64,000 nt of DNA from Microplitis mediator (taxonomy: Eukaryota; Arthropoda; Insecta; Hymenoptera; Braconidae), in assembly GCF_029852145.1 (NCBI RefSeq), contig NC_079971.1:1612001-1676000 (forward strand), read 5' to 3'. The translations under genes and the position numbers were made by a program. Below are positions 1 through 10,012 of this stretch, one piece after another; the stretch's first letter is position 1, and every line of letters starts with the position of its first letter. The notes under the pieces were generated by a model. That model was not told the DNA's origin. It was given only the letters and a program-made list of their open reading frames with translations, and made no database searches.

Positions 1-591
1 ATGAATGTGATTGGAGATAGTTTGATATTTTGATTGTTATATATATTTTATAAATTATATAGATAGGAAAATGATGTGTGTTTATGTGGGCAAGTCGGTT
101 TAGTTTAGTTTAGTATATTAAAGATTTTGTGTAATGATAAGCAGCGGATAAAAAAAAATAAAAGAAAATGAGAATGAAAAGAATTAAGGAAAATAAATGA
201 AAAGAGACTCGAGTAGAGATTCTTGTTCATTCTGTTTGATACTCCACTCAACTTCGAGGAGTCGTAAAAGTCAATGACAACCCGATTCCCAATCGCTCGC
301 GGCTAGACTGCAGAGTTCTTTTGGTCTTCGACTCTTCGTTCTCTCGCAGACCACTGAATTGCCCGGTTGTCACACAAAGTGGAGCAAGTCGTTACCACTC
401 GACGATCATACCATTTCTTCCTTTTCATTTTTTTAACCCATTTTTACCTTGTTCTCTGCTCTTTATGTTCTTTATCCTTTATCATATTATTTTATATCAT
501 AGAACAGTTGCTGTTTCACAAATTTATACACTACACTGGTATATAACTTAATAATCCTTTTATAAAATGAATGTTTTTTTTGGTTCCATGC
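1..591. other. AT-rich DNA with a GC-richer block, no supported gene
   Basis: Positions about 235-405 are clearly richer in GC than the surroundings and contain several CG dinucleotides. This could be the promoter or 5' untranslated part of a gene lying to the left of the window. Short open frames run across it but contain no recognisable domain and end in low-complexity Phe/Leu-rich sequence typical of translated AT-rich DNA. I therefore call no gene. Confidence 0.3.
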
Positions 592-708
592 GTTTTGAGC
601 ACCTGACAAAATATCCCCAGTTTTGTGTCAGTTTTTTTGGCTTTTTTCACTATTTTTGCTTTCTTTTCATAGGGATATTTTGTCCGGAGATATTTTGTCG
701 GGGGTTTT
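592..708. repeat. Fold-back element remnant with GACAAAATATCC arms
   Basis: The left arm reads GGTTCCATGCG then GACAAAATATCCCC (about 608-621). The right arm carries the reverse complement twice, GGGATATTTTGTCC (about 672-685) and GATATTTTGTCGGGG (about 690-704). The same GACAAAATATCC words fill the ends of the inner element in PPTC7 intron 4 (12,966-13,367), so this is probably a shortened relative of that family. Confidence 0.5.
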
Positions 709-2628
709 TTTTATTAGATCCTTTATTTTTCAAACTGCAATCAGTGCTATTTTTTCCCGCCTTTTTAAATTTTCTGAGACCAAAATTTCAATTTATTAAT
801 TAATTTTTATTAAATCAATTATTTGGAAAAATTTTAATTTTGTAATCAATTTTGAATTTCAAAAATCGACTCCAATTTTTACTCGAAAATACAAATTGCC
901 TTGGATTTTAAATTTCAGTGAATTTTTTTGAAAAATTTTTTTACTGAGAAATTTGAATATTTTCAAAATTAGACCAAAATTTTTTCCATTTTTACTCCTA
1001 ATAATTCACTCAAAAATTAAAAATTTTTTTTAACAGACGTCAAATTAATTAATAAAAAAAGAATTAAATTAAATTTTGAGATGTAAAATTTGGTATGAGA
1101 CAAAAATTTCGAATATTTTTTTGCAATTAAAAAATACAAATTTTTTAAAAACTCCTGTAGTCTAAAGCAAAAAATGCAAAATTTCTCAACAAACAAAATT
1201 AATTAACTTATAAAATATATGACTTTTTTTTCTCTATCAATTCCAACGCCCAGTAATTTTCTTAATTTAAATTCTAAACCCAGCCTGAGCTCTCAGATCT
1301 CTAGAGAATATCAATAAGAAAATTAATATCATACTTCCAGTAAAAAAAAAAAGTTTATTTTATTATTATCATCAAATTGTTGAAAGTTTCTGCGCAAATT
1401 TAGTCCGCATTGATCCCTATGATAATCTACAGGTAACAGAAGTCTAATTGCAATTAAAATGTAAATCCCTGCGTAATGTTTGAATAAAAAGTTCATTATT
1501 TGTTTTAAAATAAAATTTCATTAAACCCAAAGAAAAACTTTGCTATTGACTGATCAATAATTACTGATATGTAAAGAGCGAACCAACTACAGTCGTAAAT
1601 ACAAATAGATGCACTTTTATACAAATAAATATATAGAGATATATATTTATGAGTATCGAATTGACATTTAAAATAAATAATAATTTTTTAACAAGTTACT
1701 TATATTTGTGTTGATAGTTTAACCAGTGATAATATTTGCACAGTTATATAACGACATGATAAAATAAATACATTTGCACTGTATATATTTAATGCATTAA
1801 GTGAATAATATATTTATTTATTATTTAAATGAGCTTAAATTTTTTTTTATTTACTTAATCATATAAAAATAATAATAATAATAATAATAATAATAATTCA
1901 CGTTATATAAATCATAATCATGGCATTAATTATCAGCGCGGAAAATTGTAACGAAAAATCTTAATTGAATAAATAAATACTAAGTGTAAATAAAATTGTA
2001 GTTAGTAAAGAAAAAAATAAAATAACTAATCAATTTTTATTTTTTGTTTAAAGAAACAAAAAATTCTGTTGAAAAATTTGATAAAAAATTGTAAAAAAAA
2101 AAAACGAATATATTCGGACGATAAATATATGAGGAATTATGATAATTATAGTTTTATATGTATATGTATGTAAATGTTATATTAATAAAACAATTTATCT
2201 GATAATAACAAATATGTAAATGGATTTTAAGACACGAATAAATATGAATCACTTTAAAATTAATGGAATTGTTTATTTTGATTAATTATTAAATGGCTAC
2301 AGATACCAGGATTCTATGAGTTTGTGTAAATGTATATGGAAAAAAATTTTTTTGTAACCACAAGATGAGATAACTTATGGTAACAAACTTCTGCCTTAAT
2401 ATACGGATAACGGAACATTCAATATGATTACGATGTTTTTGTGACACTAGCGAATTGTTTGTTGCTAGCAATGGTATGTAACTGCGAAAAAACTGTTGTA
2501 TACAGTAGAAAAAATAATTAGTTATACTACCAAGATGAAATTATGGCATTGACAAACTTTACGAAATCCTAACCTATAAAGACGTAGGGTAACGAATTAG
2601 CACTTGTCCCATTGTCGACGGCAACCCC
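709..2628. other. AT-rich non-coding stretch
   Basis: No gene-like frame, RNA gene or transposon end is recognisable here. The only clear structure is a pure (AAT)n microsatellite at about 1,869-1,897 and several poly-A/poly-T runs. Confidence 0.6.
1869..1897. repeat. (AAT)n microsatellite
   Basis: An uninterrupted run of about nine to ten AAT triplets. Similar AAT runs occur at about 9,887-9,913 and 14,538-14,562. Confidence 0.9.
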
Positions 2629-2728
2629 TGGTGGAAATTTTTCGGAATTTTCTCTGAAAAACTCAGTTCTGAAGTTCTAAAAACTTTTTCAGAGTTTTTC
2701 AGAGAAAAGTCCGAAAAATTTTCACCAT
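2629..2728. repeat. 100-bp hairpin MITE, copy 1
   Basis: The segment starts GGTGGAAATTTTTCGGAATT and ends with nearly the reverse complement, the right arm containing AGTCCGAAAAATTTTCACC. CTCTGAAAAACTC in the left arm pairs with GAGTTTTTCAGAG in the right. The whole piece would fold into one long hairpin with a short loop near 2,665-2,685. A second copy lies at 28,451-28,546, which shows that this is a dispersed element and not a chance palindrome. Confidence 0.75.
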
Positions 2729-3447
2729 GGACGGCTCTCTTCACAGAGAGTCTATCGTTTCCTTTACTTGCTGGCGAAGATTTTCTCGTGCAGGGGGTCA
2801 CCCTGAACGCGCCTGGGCAGCTGTCGCCCTATAACTTCATATTTTGATATTTTTTTCTAAGATTATGGGACCGGAATTGGCTGCACACTTTGAAAGAAGA
2901 TGATGTCATAATGAATATCATGTGTTCTCGTATCAATCGACTCCTTAATTACGACCCAATCTCATTTGTAATTGCAACAATTTCTTTAGTTACCGTAAGC
3001 TAATCATGTTCGTCAGCATAAAAAAATTATATGTTATCCCATCTTTTGTTACGAGAATGAAACTCTATTTTTCTGTGGAGTGTACGTTTGTCTTCCAGGT
3101 CATCCGGAAATCTTTTGCTCGGTTAGTATAAAGAAAGGATGATGACATAATTCAGGTTTCATAGCTCTTGACGCTGTCATACCATTTAATGGCCATTAAT
3201 TTTCACCAATAACGCCGGTAACAAAAGCAATGGACCACATTTATGATGTATTGGAACATAACGAGAACGAATATAATAACGAATAGCCTTGTCAAAGGCT
3301 ATCATCCTTCGTGATCACTTAAAAGCTTCACATAAAGCCTTCAAATAAAATCTAGGTCATAAAAAAAGTCTGTACACTGTTATAATCATGTGGTCAATAA
3401 TAAATAAATAGAGTTGAGTTTAAGTTTTTTTTTCCTCTCACACTGGG
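2729..3447. other. Non-coding stretch of more balanced composition
   Basis: Base composition is less AT-extreme than on either side, but stops occur in all frames. A short perfect hairpin (ATAGCCTT, GTC, AAGGCTAT with one extra A) lies at about 3,284-3,302. It could be part of an untranslated exon, a long non-coding RNA or an old transposon; the sequence does not decide. Confidence 0.4.
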
Positions 3448-3775
3448 AACTCGGGAGTCAATTCGGAGTGACTCCGGATTTTATTTTAATTTGAATTTTC
3501 CCAGAGCTCTGGAGCCGGAGTTAGAAAAAAATATCTTCGCATACGGAGTAAAGGGGGAGTTTTTTTTAAAAAGGAGTAATTTTGGCGCGAACTGAATTTT
3601 ATTTGAATCCGCATTCACTCCAAATTCGAGTTCAAAAATTAAAATAAACGTTCGGAGTAAATTTTACTTCAAGGGGATTATAAATCGATTATAAATCGAC
3701 AGTCATCTGCTCCGTTTTACTCCGGATTTCATGAGCATTCACTCCGAAAATTTTTTACGATGGAGCATTTAATTA
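3448..3775. repeat. ACTCCG/CGGAGT-rich inverted repeat region
   Basis: The words CGGAGT and ACTCCG, reverse complements of each other, recur many times in both orientations (for example near 3,464, 3,545, 3,654, 3,719 and 3,747), including the palindromic CGGAGTGACTCCG. No coding frame is present. It looks like a short-word amplified non-autonomous repeat; I see no clear terminal repeats. Confidence 0.55.
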
Positions 3776-4489
3776 CTCATTGTCAATATAATTTCTTGTT
3801 ATTTTATTTTTACGATAAAGTGACCGGAGTTGACTGCGCAGTTACTTATCAGATAGAAAATAAGACTGTAATTTAAAAAAATCTACTTGTAAGCTGAGTA
3901 AATAAGATAAATCTTGTTGCGAAGTAATTGTTTAATAGCAATAAATCGCAATTTAATTAATTAGCCGAGAGGAGTAAATCTTTTAGTGCGTAGTGTAGTT
4001 AATAAAAAAGTCAATAGTGTAAGAGGGCAGGAGGAAATTCAAAATGGGAAATAACTCTCCGAAGTTTAAAGGGAAATAATGGAGGGGTGGAATATTATGC
4101 GGAAATTTATATAATGAACAAGGCGAGATGAATAAAAAGTATCACAAGTTTCTCTATAAGCATACACATAAATCTTGACGCAGAGTAAACCCCTCAACAA
4201 ACAGACCTGTCATCGGTCTCACCTCCTTCCGGCTCAATAAGTTTTCCCTCTCGACGCTTGAGTAAACGTTTGGCTAATCGCCGCGAGAATTAACCTGCTA
4301 TTTCTTCATTTACTCTCTTCTATCATCATATATAGATATAGTACGACCCGAACTCTATGAATAATCTACTAAAGAGCTTTGCCTCTCCTTCATTTTACCT
4401 CTTTATGTATATTTACTTTACTGCCATTCATTGAATTAATTTACTTTAAACAACATTAATTTATTTTTTTATCGTCGCTTTCACCTGAA

Positions 4490-4853
4490 ACCGCCCATCC
4501 CCATATTTTTTGGAATATAACTTTTTTGAATTCACTCTTTTGTTCAAATTTTTGAATTATGAAAGTTTTCGCGCGGAAACCGGCCAACCCTATATGTTTT
4601 GAAATGCAACTTTTTTGAATTCACTCTCTTGTTCAAATTTTTGAATTCAAAAGTTTTCGCGCGGAAACCGACCAATTCCCTATTTTTTGGAATGTAACTT
4701 TTTTGAATTCACTGTTTTGTTCAAATTTTTGAATTACAAAAATTTTCGCGCGGAAACCAGCCAACCCCATATTTTTTGGAGTATAACTTTTTTGAATTCA
4801 CTTTTTTATTCAAATTTTTGAATTCAAAAGTTTTCGCGCGGAAACCGGCCAAC
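4490..4853. repeat. 88-bp tandem repeat, about four copies
   Basis: The landmark GCGCGGAAACC recurs at about 4,571, 4,659, 4,748 and 4,836, giving spacings of 88, 89 and 88. Each unit also contains TTTTTTGAATTCACT and GTTCAAATTTTTGAATT (itself a near palindrome). Copies differ by scattered substitutions, so the array is not very recent. A 61-residue reverse frame across it is an artefact. Confidence 0.85.
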
Positions 4854-4944
4854 GCAAAAAAACTTGAGAGGGAACCAATACTTTGAAAAATTAAAATCCT
4901 GAACAAACGATCTGCATATTATCAATAATCGATCTTTCAAATTG

Positions 4945-5304
4945 ACCCGGGTAAAAATATTTTACTGAAAAAGGACCGGAAGTGCCGAAATCACGCAGAA
5001 ATCATTGAATTTTATTGAAAGAGGCCTAACTTTCGCCGAAATCAGTCCAAAGCCGTAGAATTTCATTGCCAAAGACCGGAAATTGCCCGCAAAACACCGA
5101 AATTTTATCATCCGAAATGAACAGGCCGAAAATTGGCCTGTTTTCAGTCATAGTATTTTTTTTTTTTAAACTAAAATTATAGAACTTGAAAAATTTTCAT
5201 GCTTTCGGCCAAATTTCGGTGTTTACTATCTGGGCCTTTTGTCAGCCGCTTTTTGATTTCAAAAGAATGTTATTATTTTTTCGTCTTCAAATTTTTCACC
5301 CGGG
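4945..5304. repeat. Possible fold-back element with CCCGGGT ends
   Basis: The left end reads CCCGGGTAAAAATATTT. The reverse complement of the right end reads CCCGGGTGAAAAATTTG. Between them GCCGAAAT-type words recur in both orientations, and a perfect small hairpin AACAGGCC / GGCCTGTT sits at about 5,120-5,143. No target duplication is clear. A 62-residue frame inside has no recognisable content. Confidence 0.45.
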
Positions 5305-6425
5305 AAAAAATGATTTTCATCTCTCCTGTATAATTTACAATAAAGGAGTTAAAGATTTTCCTACCGATATATAAATGCCGATATATTTATTTATTCATAA
5401 GAAAATGAATGTACACCCATAGAACGAGTTAACATGATATTTTACAATAAAAATCACGGTTGAAGTAATAACACATTAAATTAAAGGACATAAAAATGAA
5501 GAAGGTGATATGGGTATGAAGTTGGAAAGATAATGGACAAGAATTTTTGAACGGCTCAACGGCAATAACAAAGACGTAAAAGAACATGCGATTCTTTATT
5601 CTACGTAAGTGCCAAGTCTGCTGAGTATATTAAAACCCAGGAAAAGGTTTGTATTAAGTACTTCTATATAAGAGAGTACTGTACTATTTTATATATATAA
5701 CATTTATTTGCTTTTTCCCTCGACAAAAGAGACCCATTTTAAAAATATGACGTTTCTAACATATTCTCTTACATTATTCACATATATATATATACATATA
5801 TATGTGTACATGTACGATATGGTCTAGATAATTTAAAAAGTGGTTTTTATAAAATTTTTTTATACTTGAGAAGTTTTTCTTCCAGTATTTGTACGTGGGT
5901 ATTTTTATATAATTTAATGCTTTTGATGTAATACTTAAAAATATATTCCATTATAATTTTAAGTACTTGTGTGGACAAAGACACAAATGAAAAATAAAAA
6001 GTAAAACAAAGCATAAAAAATAATGCGTCTATCTCACGAACTTGAGCAAGCAGACGGGCGAAAATTCCGGTCTGACTTGTGGAAGATTTAAGAGTGTATG
6101 AAAGTTCTATTGTATGAACGTATATACACCACAGGAAATTCCGGTAACGCTATATATATATATATATAGTATGAAGGAAGAAACTTAGTACTTTATCTCC
6201 TTCTTTATCGGTCTTTTTTCCACTTGATAGTGTAACTTGTTCTCCGTGCATCGGACGAGGTCTTTCCACCCTAGAAAAGCTTACGAGTATCGAAGATCGA
6301 TTGAATTACTTCTGGTTCCCAAGAGATTTTTCAATCCGATTGAAATCGCATCTGTCGTATTTTTTCACTCTACAGCTCCCGGTATTTTTTTAATCTTTTT
6401 TATAAACATTCTTATCATTTATCCA
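5305..6425. other. AT-rich non-coding stretch
   Basis: Only short TA-rich runs (for example near 5,776-5,800 and 6,152-6,168) stand out. Short frames here have no domain, start context or splice pattern that would support a gene. Confidence 0.5.
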
Positions 6426-6884
6426 CACGGAGAAAAAAGTATAGTATAAATTACAATACTACAGTAAAATTTACTAACAGATATGAAAAAATACATTCTG
6501 TATTGTAATTATTACTAAACGTTTAGTAAAATTTACTAGTTAGTAATAATTACATAATAAGATATTAAAAATTACTATACGTAATGTATTTTTTGCTAAG
6601 ACGATTATATTTTTTACTATTTGTATAGTAAATTTTACTATCAAGTACTATTAATAAATACAAATTTAAGAAAGTAAATTTTCTAGTACAATATAGGATT
6701 TGTTACTATACAAAATATTAAGAATTACTATACGCAATGTATTTTTTGCTAACACGATTATATTTTTTTACTATCTGTATAGTAAATTCTACTATGTATA
6801 GATAAAATTAAAAGTTGGTGGGGATAGTATATACAAAGATGTATTACAAGTTCTGAAACTTTTGTTCAAAGGACACATCGGGCC

Positions 6885-6950
6885 GTCAGACATTGGAAAG
6901 GACTCGCGCGCGGGAGATCAGGGTTCGAATCTCGGTTGAATCAAGTGATT
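6885..6950 (+). other. tRNA-like segment, possible SINE head
   Basis: CGCGCGGGAGATCAGG followed by GGTTCGAATCT resembles a tRNA anticodon-arm flank and B box. The acceptor stem does not pair, so this is not a functional tRNA. It may be a remnant of a tRNA-derived SINE captured in the surrounding element. Confidence 0.3.
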
Positions 6951-7075
6951 TTTTAAAAAACAAAAATCCACATCAACACCAATACAGATGACAGAAATAA
7001 TAATAATAATAACAATCAATAATAATAAAAAGTTGAAAAACTATTAAAAATTTTATTTTATTTTTTTCCATTCTA

Positions 7076-7165
7076 ATATAGTAAAATTTACTAAACGGGA
7101 TAGTAAAATTTACTAAATGGAATAGTAAAATTTACTAAACTAGGATAGTAAAATTTACTAAACGA
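7076..7165. repeat. Short array of the palindrome AGTAAAATTTACT
   Basis: Four units of about 23 bp, each with the 13-bp palindrome AGTAAAATTTACT followed by a variable linker (AAACGGGAT, AAATGGAAT, AAACTAGGAT). Single copies of the same word also occur near the ends of the surrounding element. Confidence 0.75.
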
Positions 7166-7291
7166 CTTGTAAAATATACTAATCTGTTTATGAATTTTTC
7201 ATATAAATCATAAGCGTTTCAAAATTACTATCCAAATTTAGTAATTATTCTAATATTTTTTAGTAAAATTTACAATATTTTTTTCTCCGTG

Positions 7292-7802
7292 CATTTAATT
7301 TATTTATCAAAAAATAATAAAAATATTTTTAATTTGAAACTCTGTTTTTTTTTTTTAATACATTTTTGTAATTAATTTACAACGAACGGAAGTTTCCAAT
7401 AATTTATTCCCAAAGCATTTGAAATATAACGATCACTGGCGCGATAATTCAATTTATCTTTTGAATTATTCATAAAAGTATCATTAATTGTGAATTTATA
7501 AATATATCATTTTTTACTTATACCGGAATGACAAAATATGAAAAAAAATTCAATTAAAAATATTAAAATTTTTTTTTTAATAAAAACTTATGAGAAAAAA
7601 AAAATTTTATGAAATATTATTATTTTTGTAACGAATTAATTTATATAAAATTTATACTGATAAAATATATATTTCTATGGAGATTAAACTTTTAATTTGC
7701 TGTATAATTTTCATTTTTATTTTTATATCTTTTTCTTGTTAACTTTTTATTTTTATTTTATACCTACACTTCCGCTGATGGATTGAATCCTCGTAAAAGA
7801 GT

Positions 7803-7836
<34 letters not shown>

Positions 7837-8249
7837 AAAGTGATGATGCACAGACTATTTGTATATTTTCTTATTGTATATACATTTGCAATTGATAGAA
7901 TAAAATCAATAGAAAAGTAAATCTAAATTGCAAATAGAAGAGAAAAAATAAAGAAGAAATGAAATTAATGAAATTGTATTCTTCTTAATATAAGAGACTT
8001 ATATAAATTTATATAGTCTGGAAAGTAGACAAAGATATAAGTATAATGCCGAAGAAAAACAAGACTTATATTACTTAATAAGACAGAGATGCGGAGCAAC
8101 AGGTATCATTTCCGGTAGACTTAATAGTTTTTTGAATACATTAAATTGCATACCGTTTCTGTGGGTGGAAAAATAATAAAATCCACTGACTACTTTGTGT
8201 ACTAAGACAATTATAAAGTAAATTATCTAACAAACAGAATATATATAAA
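7292..8249. other. AT-rich non-coding stretch with a (TA)n run
   Basis: A (TA)n microsatellite lies at about 7,806-7,834. Otherwise the stretch is A/T homopolymer-rich with no gene-like frame. Confidence 0.6.
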
Positions 8250-8652
8250 CGACTACCCGTCAGAATCTTCTTTTTATCCCACTCGGCAGATACTGAGCCC
8301 AAAAAACTGCCCCCATTTTACTACTTTTTTGAGTTTCGTAGCTGACGGCTCGTTATAAGCCTCCGTTAAAATTTGGAAAATTGTGAACTATGAATAGGAA
8401 AAAATATACAAATTAATGAAGAAAATTTACTATCTATATTTCGCAGAGATTTTAGCCACTGCAAGCACGAGAAAAATCGAGATAACGGCGCGTGACATAA
8501 CGTCAATATGACGTTCACAATGATATTAAATAAAACAGGCTTATAACGGGTAGTCGAGGACAAAATTGAACGCAGGGTAGTGAGAAGATTGAAATTACGA
8601 GAAAAATTTACTCTACATCCCCTAGATCAGACTTATGACGGGTAGTCGACTA
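8250..8652 (-). mobile_element. Pogo-like MITE, copy 1
   Basis: CGACTACCCGTCA at the left is matched by TGACGGGTAGTCG at the right. The body aligns, in reverse orientation, with the element in PPTC7 intron 4 (12,451-13,541): both contain GGCTTATAA, CCTCCGTTAAAATTT or its complement, GACGT words and a CTAGATCAGACTTATGACGGG-type end. A TA-flanked CAGTCGAC end, as seen in the second copy, is typical of pogo/Tc1 relatives. A 65-residue reverse frame is a by-product of the repeat. Confidence 0.7.
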
Positions 8653-9240
8653 TATATGTATTATATATATATATTTACACAATCAATAATTAATAGAAGA
8701 AAATTTTTAAAAAATTATCACTATGATTGAGACTTTTTTTAAAAATATTTTATTGTAGTAAAATTTATCGTAGGCTTTCTTTTTATTTTATATTTACTAT
8801 AATGTTAAGGGTGAGACATAAAATTTGATAACAAGGGAAATACGGGTCATATTTACGGACATCAATAAGCATTAACGTAAAAAACGAAAAAAAGTTCTTG
8901 GCCTTTTTTAAATTGACTACTCATTTTACAATAAATTTTATTTAAAAAAAAATAGTTTACAGTTTTTCTGATATTTATTTCAAAATAAAAAAATCGAATC
9001 TCTTCAAAGAAGGGAATGGCCCAGATGTTTTTCCTTTACTTGTGTAGATTTAACTAAATATCCAATCGAAATATCAGCTCTCTTTTTTATATAATCAAGT
9101 AAAAATTTTTTTGAATTTTCAAAAGTCTTTCATATTACCGCCAATTTTTTGAAATTACAAAATATTTTTTAACTAAATTTGCATATTTATTTAATTCAAC
9201 ACAAATTTATATGTAAATTTTATTATTAATAAATTTTCTT
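8653..9240. other. AT-rich non-coding stretch upstream of PPTC7
   Basis: Stops in all frames, poly-A/T runs and no recognisable repeat ends. Confidence 0.55.
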
Positions 9241-9244
9241 ACCA

Positions 9245-9320
9245 ACGGCGGGAAAATTCAAAATTCAAATATCGATAATCAACTGACAGTTACTAAAAAT
9301 GGCCGCTACTTTACCAGTAA
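9245..9320 (+). promoter_or_regulatory. Candidate housekeeping promoter for the PPTC7 gene
   Basis: Within 65 bp there are GGCGGGAAAA (an E2F-like site, 9,247-9,256), TATCGATA (9,270-9,277, the exact core of the insect DRE element) and AAAATGGCCGC (about 9,297-9,307, similar to an ATGGC-type start-site motif). These motifs are typical of constitutive insect promoters. The ATG is about 700 bp downstream, so a spliced or long 5' untranslated region would be needed. Assignment to PPTC7 is inference. Confidence 0.35.
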
Positions 9321-10012
9321 CTCATACAAATTTCTACAAATATTTATCTACACATACAACATATATATACATATCTATACTTATATAATTTCTTCTTTCA
9401 AAAGTGTACGCAAGAGCGCCATTAAACATAAAACCGATAAATGTCCCAAGACTTTACCATCTAAATCACCAAGAACTGAATGATGAAAGCCCGCATGTGA
9501 TCATTGGTGTTGGTGATCATTTTCGATCACACTAATGAGGGAGTGACGAACAGTTAAAATAAAAAAACAAAAGTAAAAACTCAATTAGTAAATTTAAAAA
9601 AATCCAGTGCACTTTTAAATGGATTCAAACTCAATTAGTGGAGTGAATGAAAATAACCTCGTCATAAATACCACATATATATATCCATTGTTATAAATTA
9701 ACTCAACAATATTAATACTAAATCCATATATATAAATATACATAAATAAAACAAATATGATTTGGGTACACGATTGAATCTCCAAGGAGTTAATCGTGTT
9801 ATAGTTCTTTAGCAAACGTGAGATTAAAGTCCACGGTGATTACAGCAGCTTTTAAACAATAATTTGAATTTGAATTTAAATTTAAATAATAATAATAATA
9901 ATAATAATAATAAAGTGTTCACTAGGAGTTAATATGAAATATTATTTAATTTAAATAAATTTAAAGTAAATAAATTATTTAAAAAATTAAAAAAAAAACT
10001 AGACATTTAAAT

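Larger units (their letters stand above)
6426..7291. mobile_element. Non-autonomous element with CACGGAGAAAAAA ends
   Basis: The left end is CACGGAGAAAAAAGTAT; the reverse complement of the right end is CACGGAGAAAAAAATAT. The element is about 866 bp with no coding capacity. Inside are a direct repeat of about 70 bp (near 6,568-6,640 and 6,722-6,795), a short array of the palindrome AGTAAAATTTACT (7,076-7,165) and a tRNA-like segment near 6,885-6,950. I could not fix a target duplication. A related end (CACAGAGAGAATTTTC) occurs near 17,783. Confidence 0.65.

Noticed and set aside
567..803. A 78-residue Phe-rich + frame as a membrane protein
   Set aside because: It is translated T-rich repeat sequence overlapping a fold-back element, with no homology that I recognise.
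6885..6950. Functional tRNA gene
   Set aside because: Only the B-box region is tRNA-like; the acceptor stem cannot pair.
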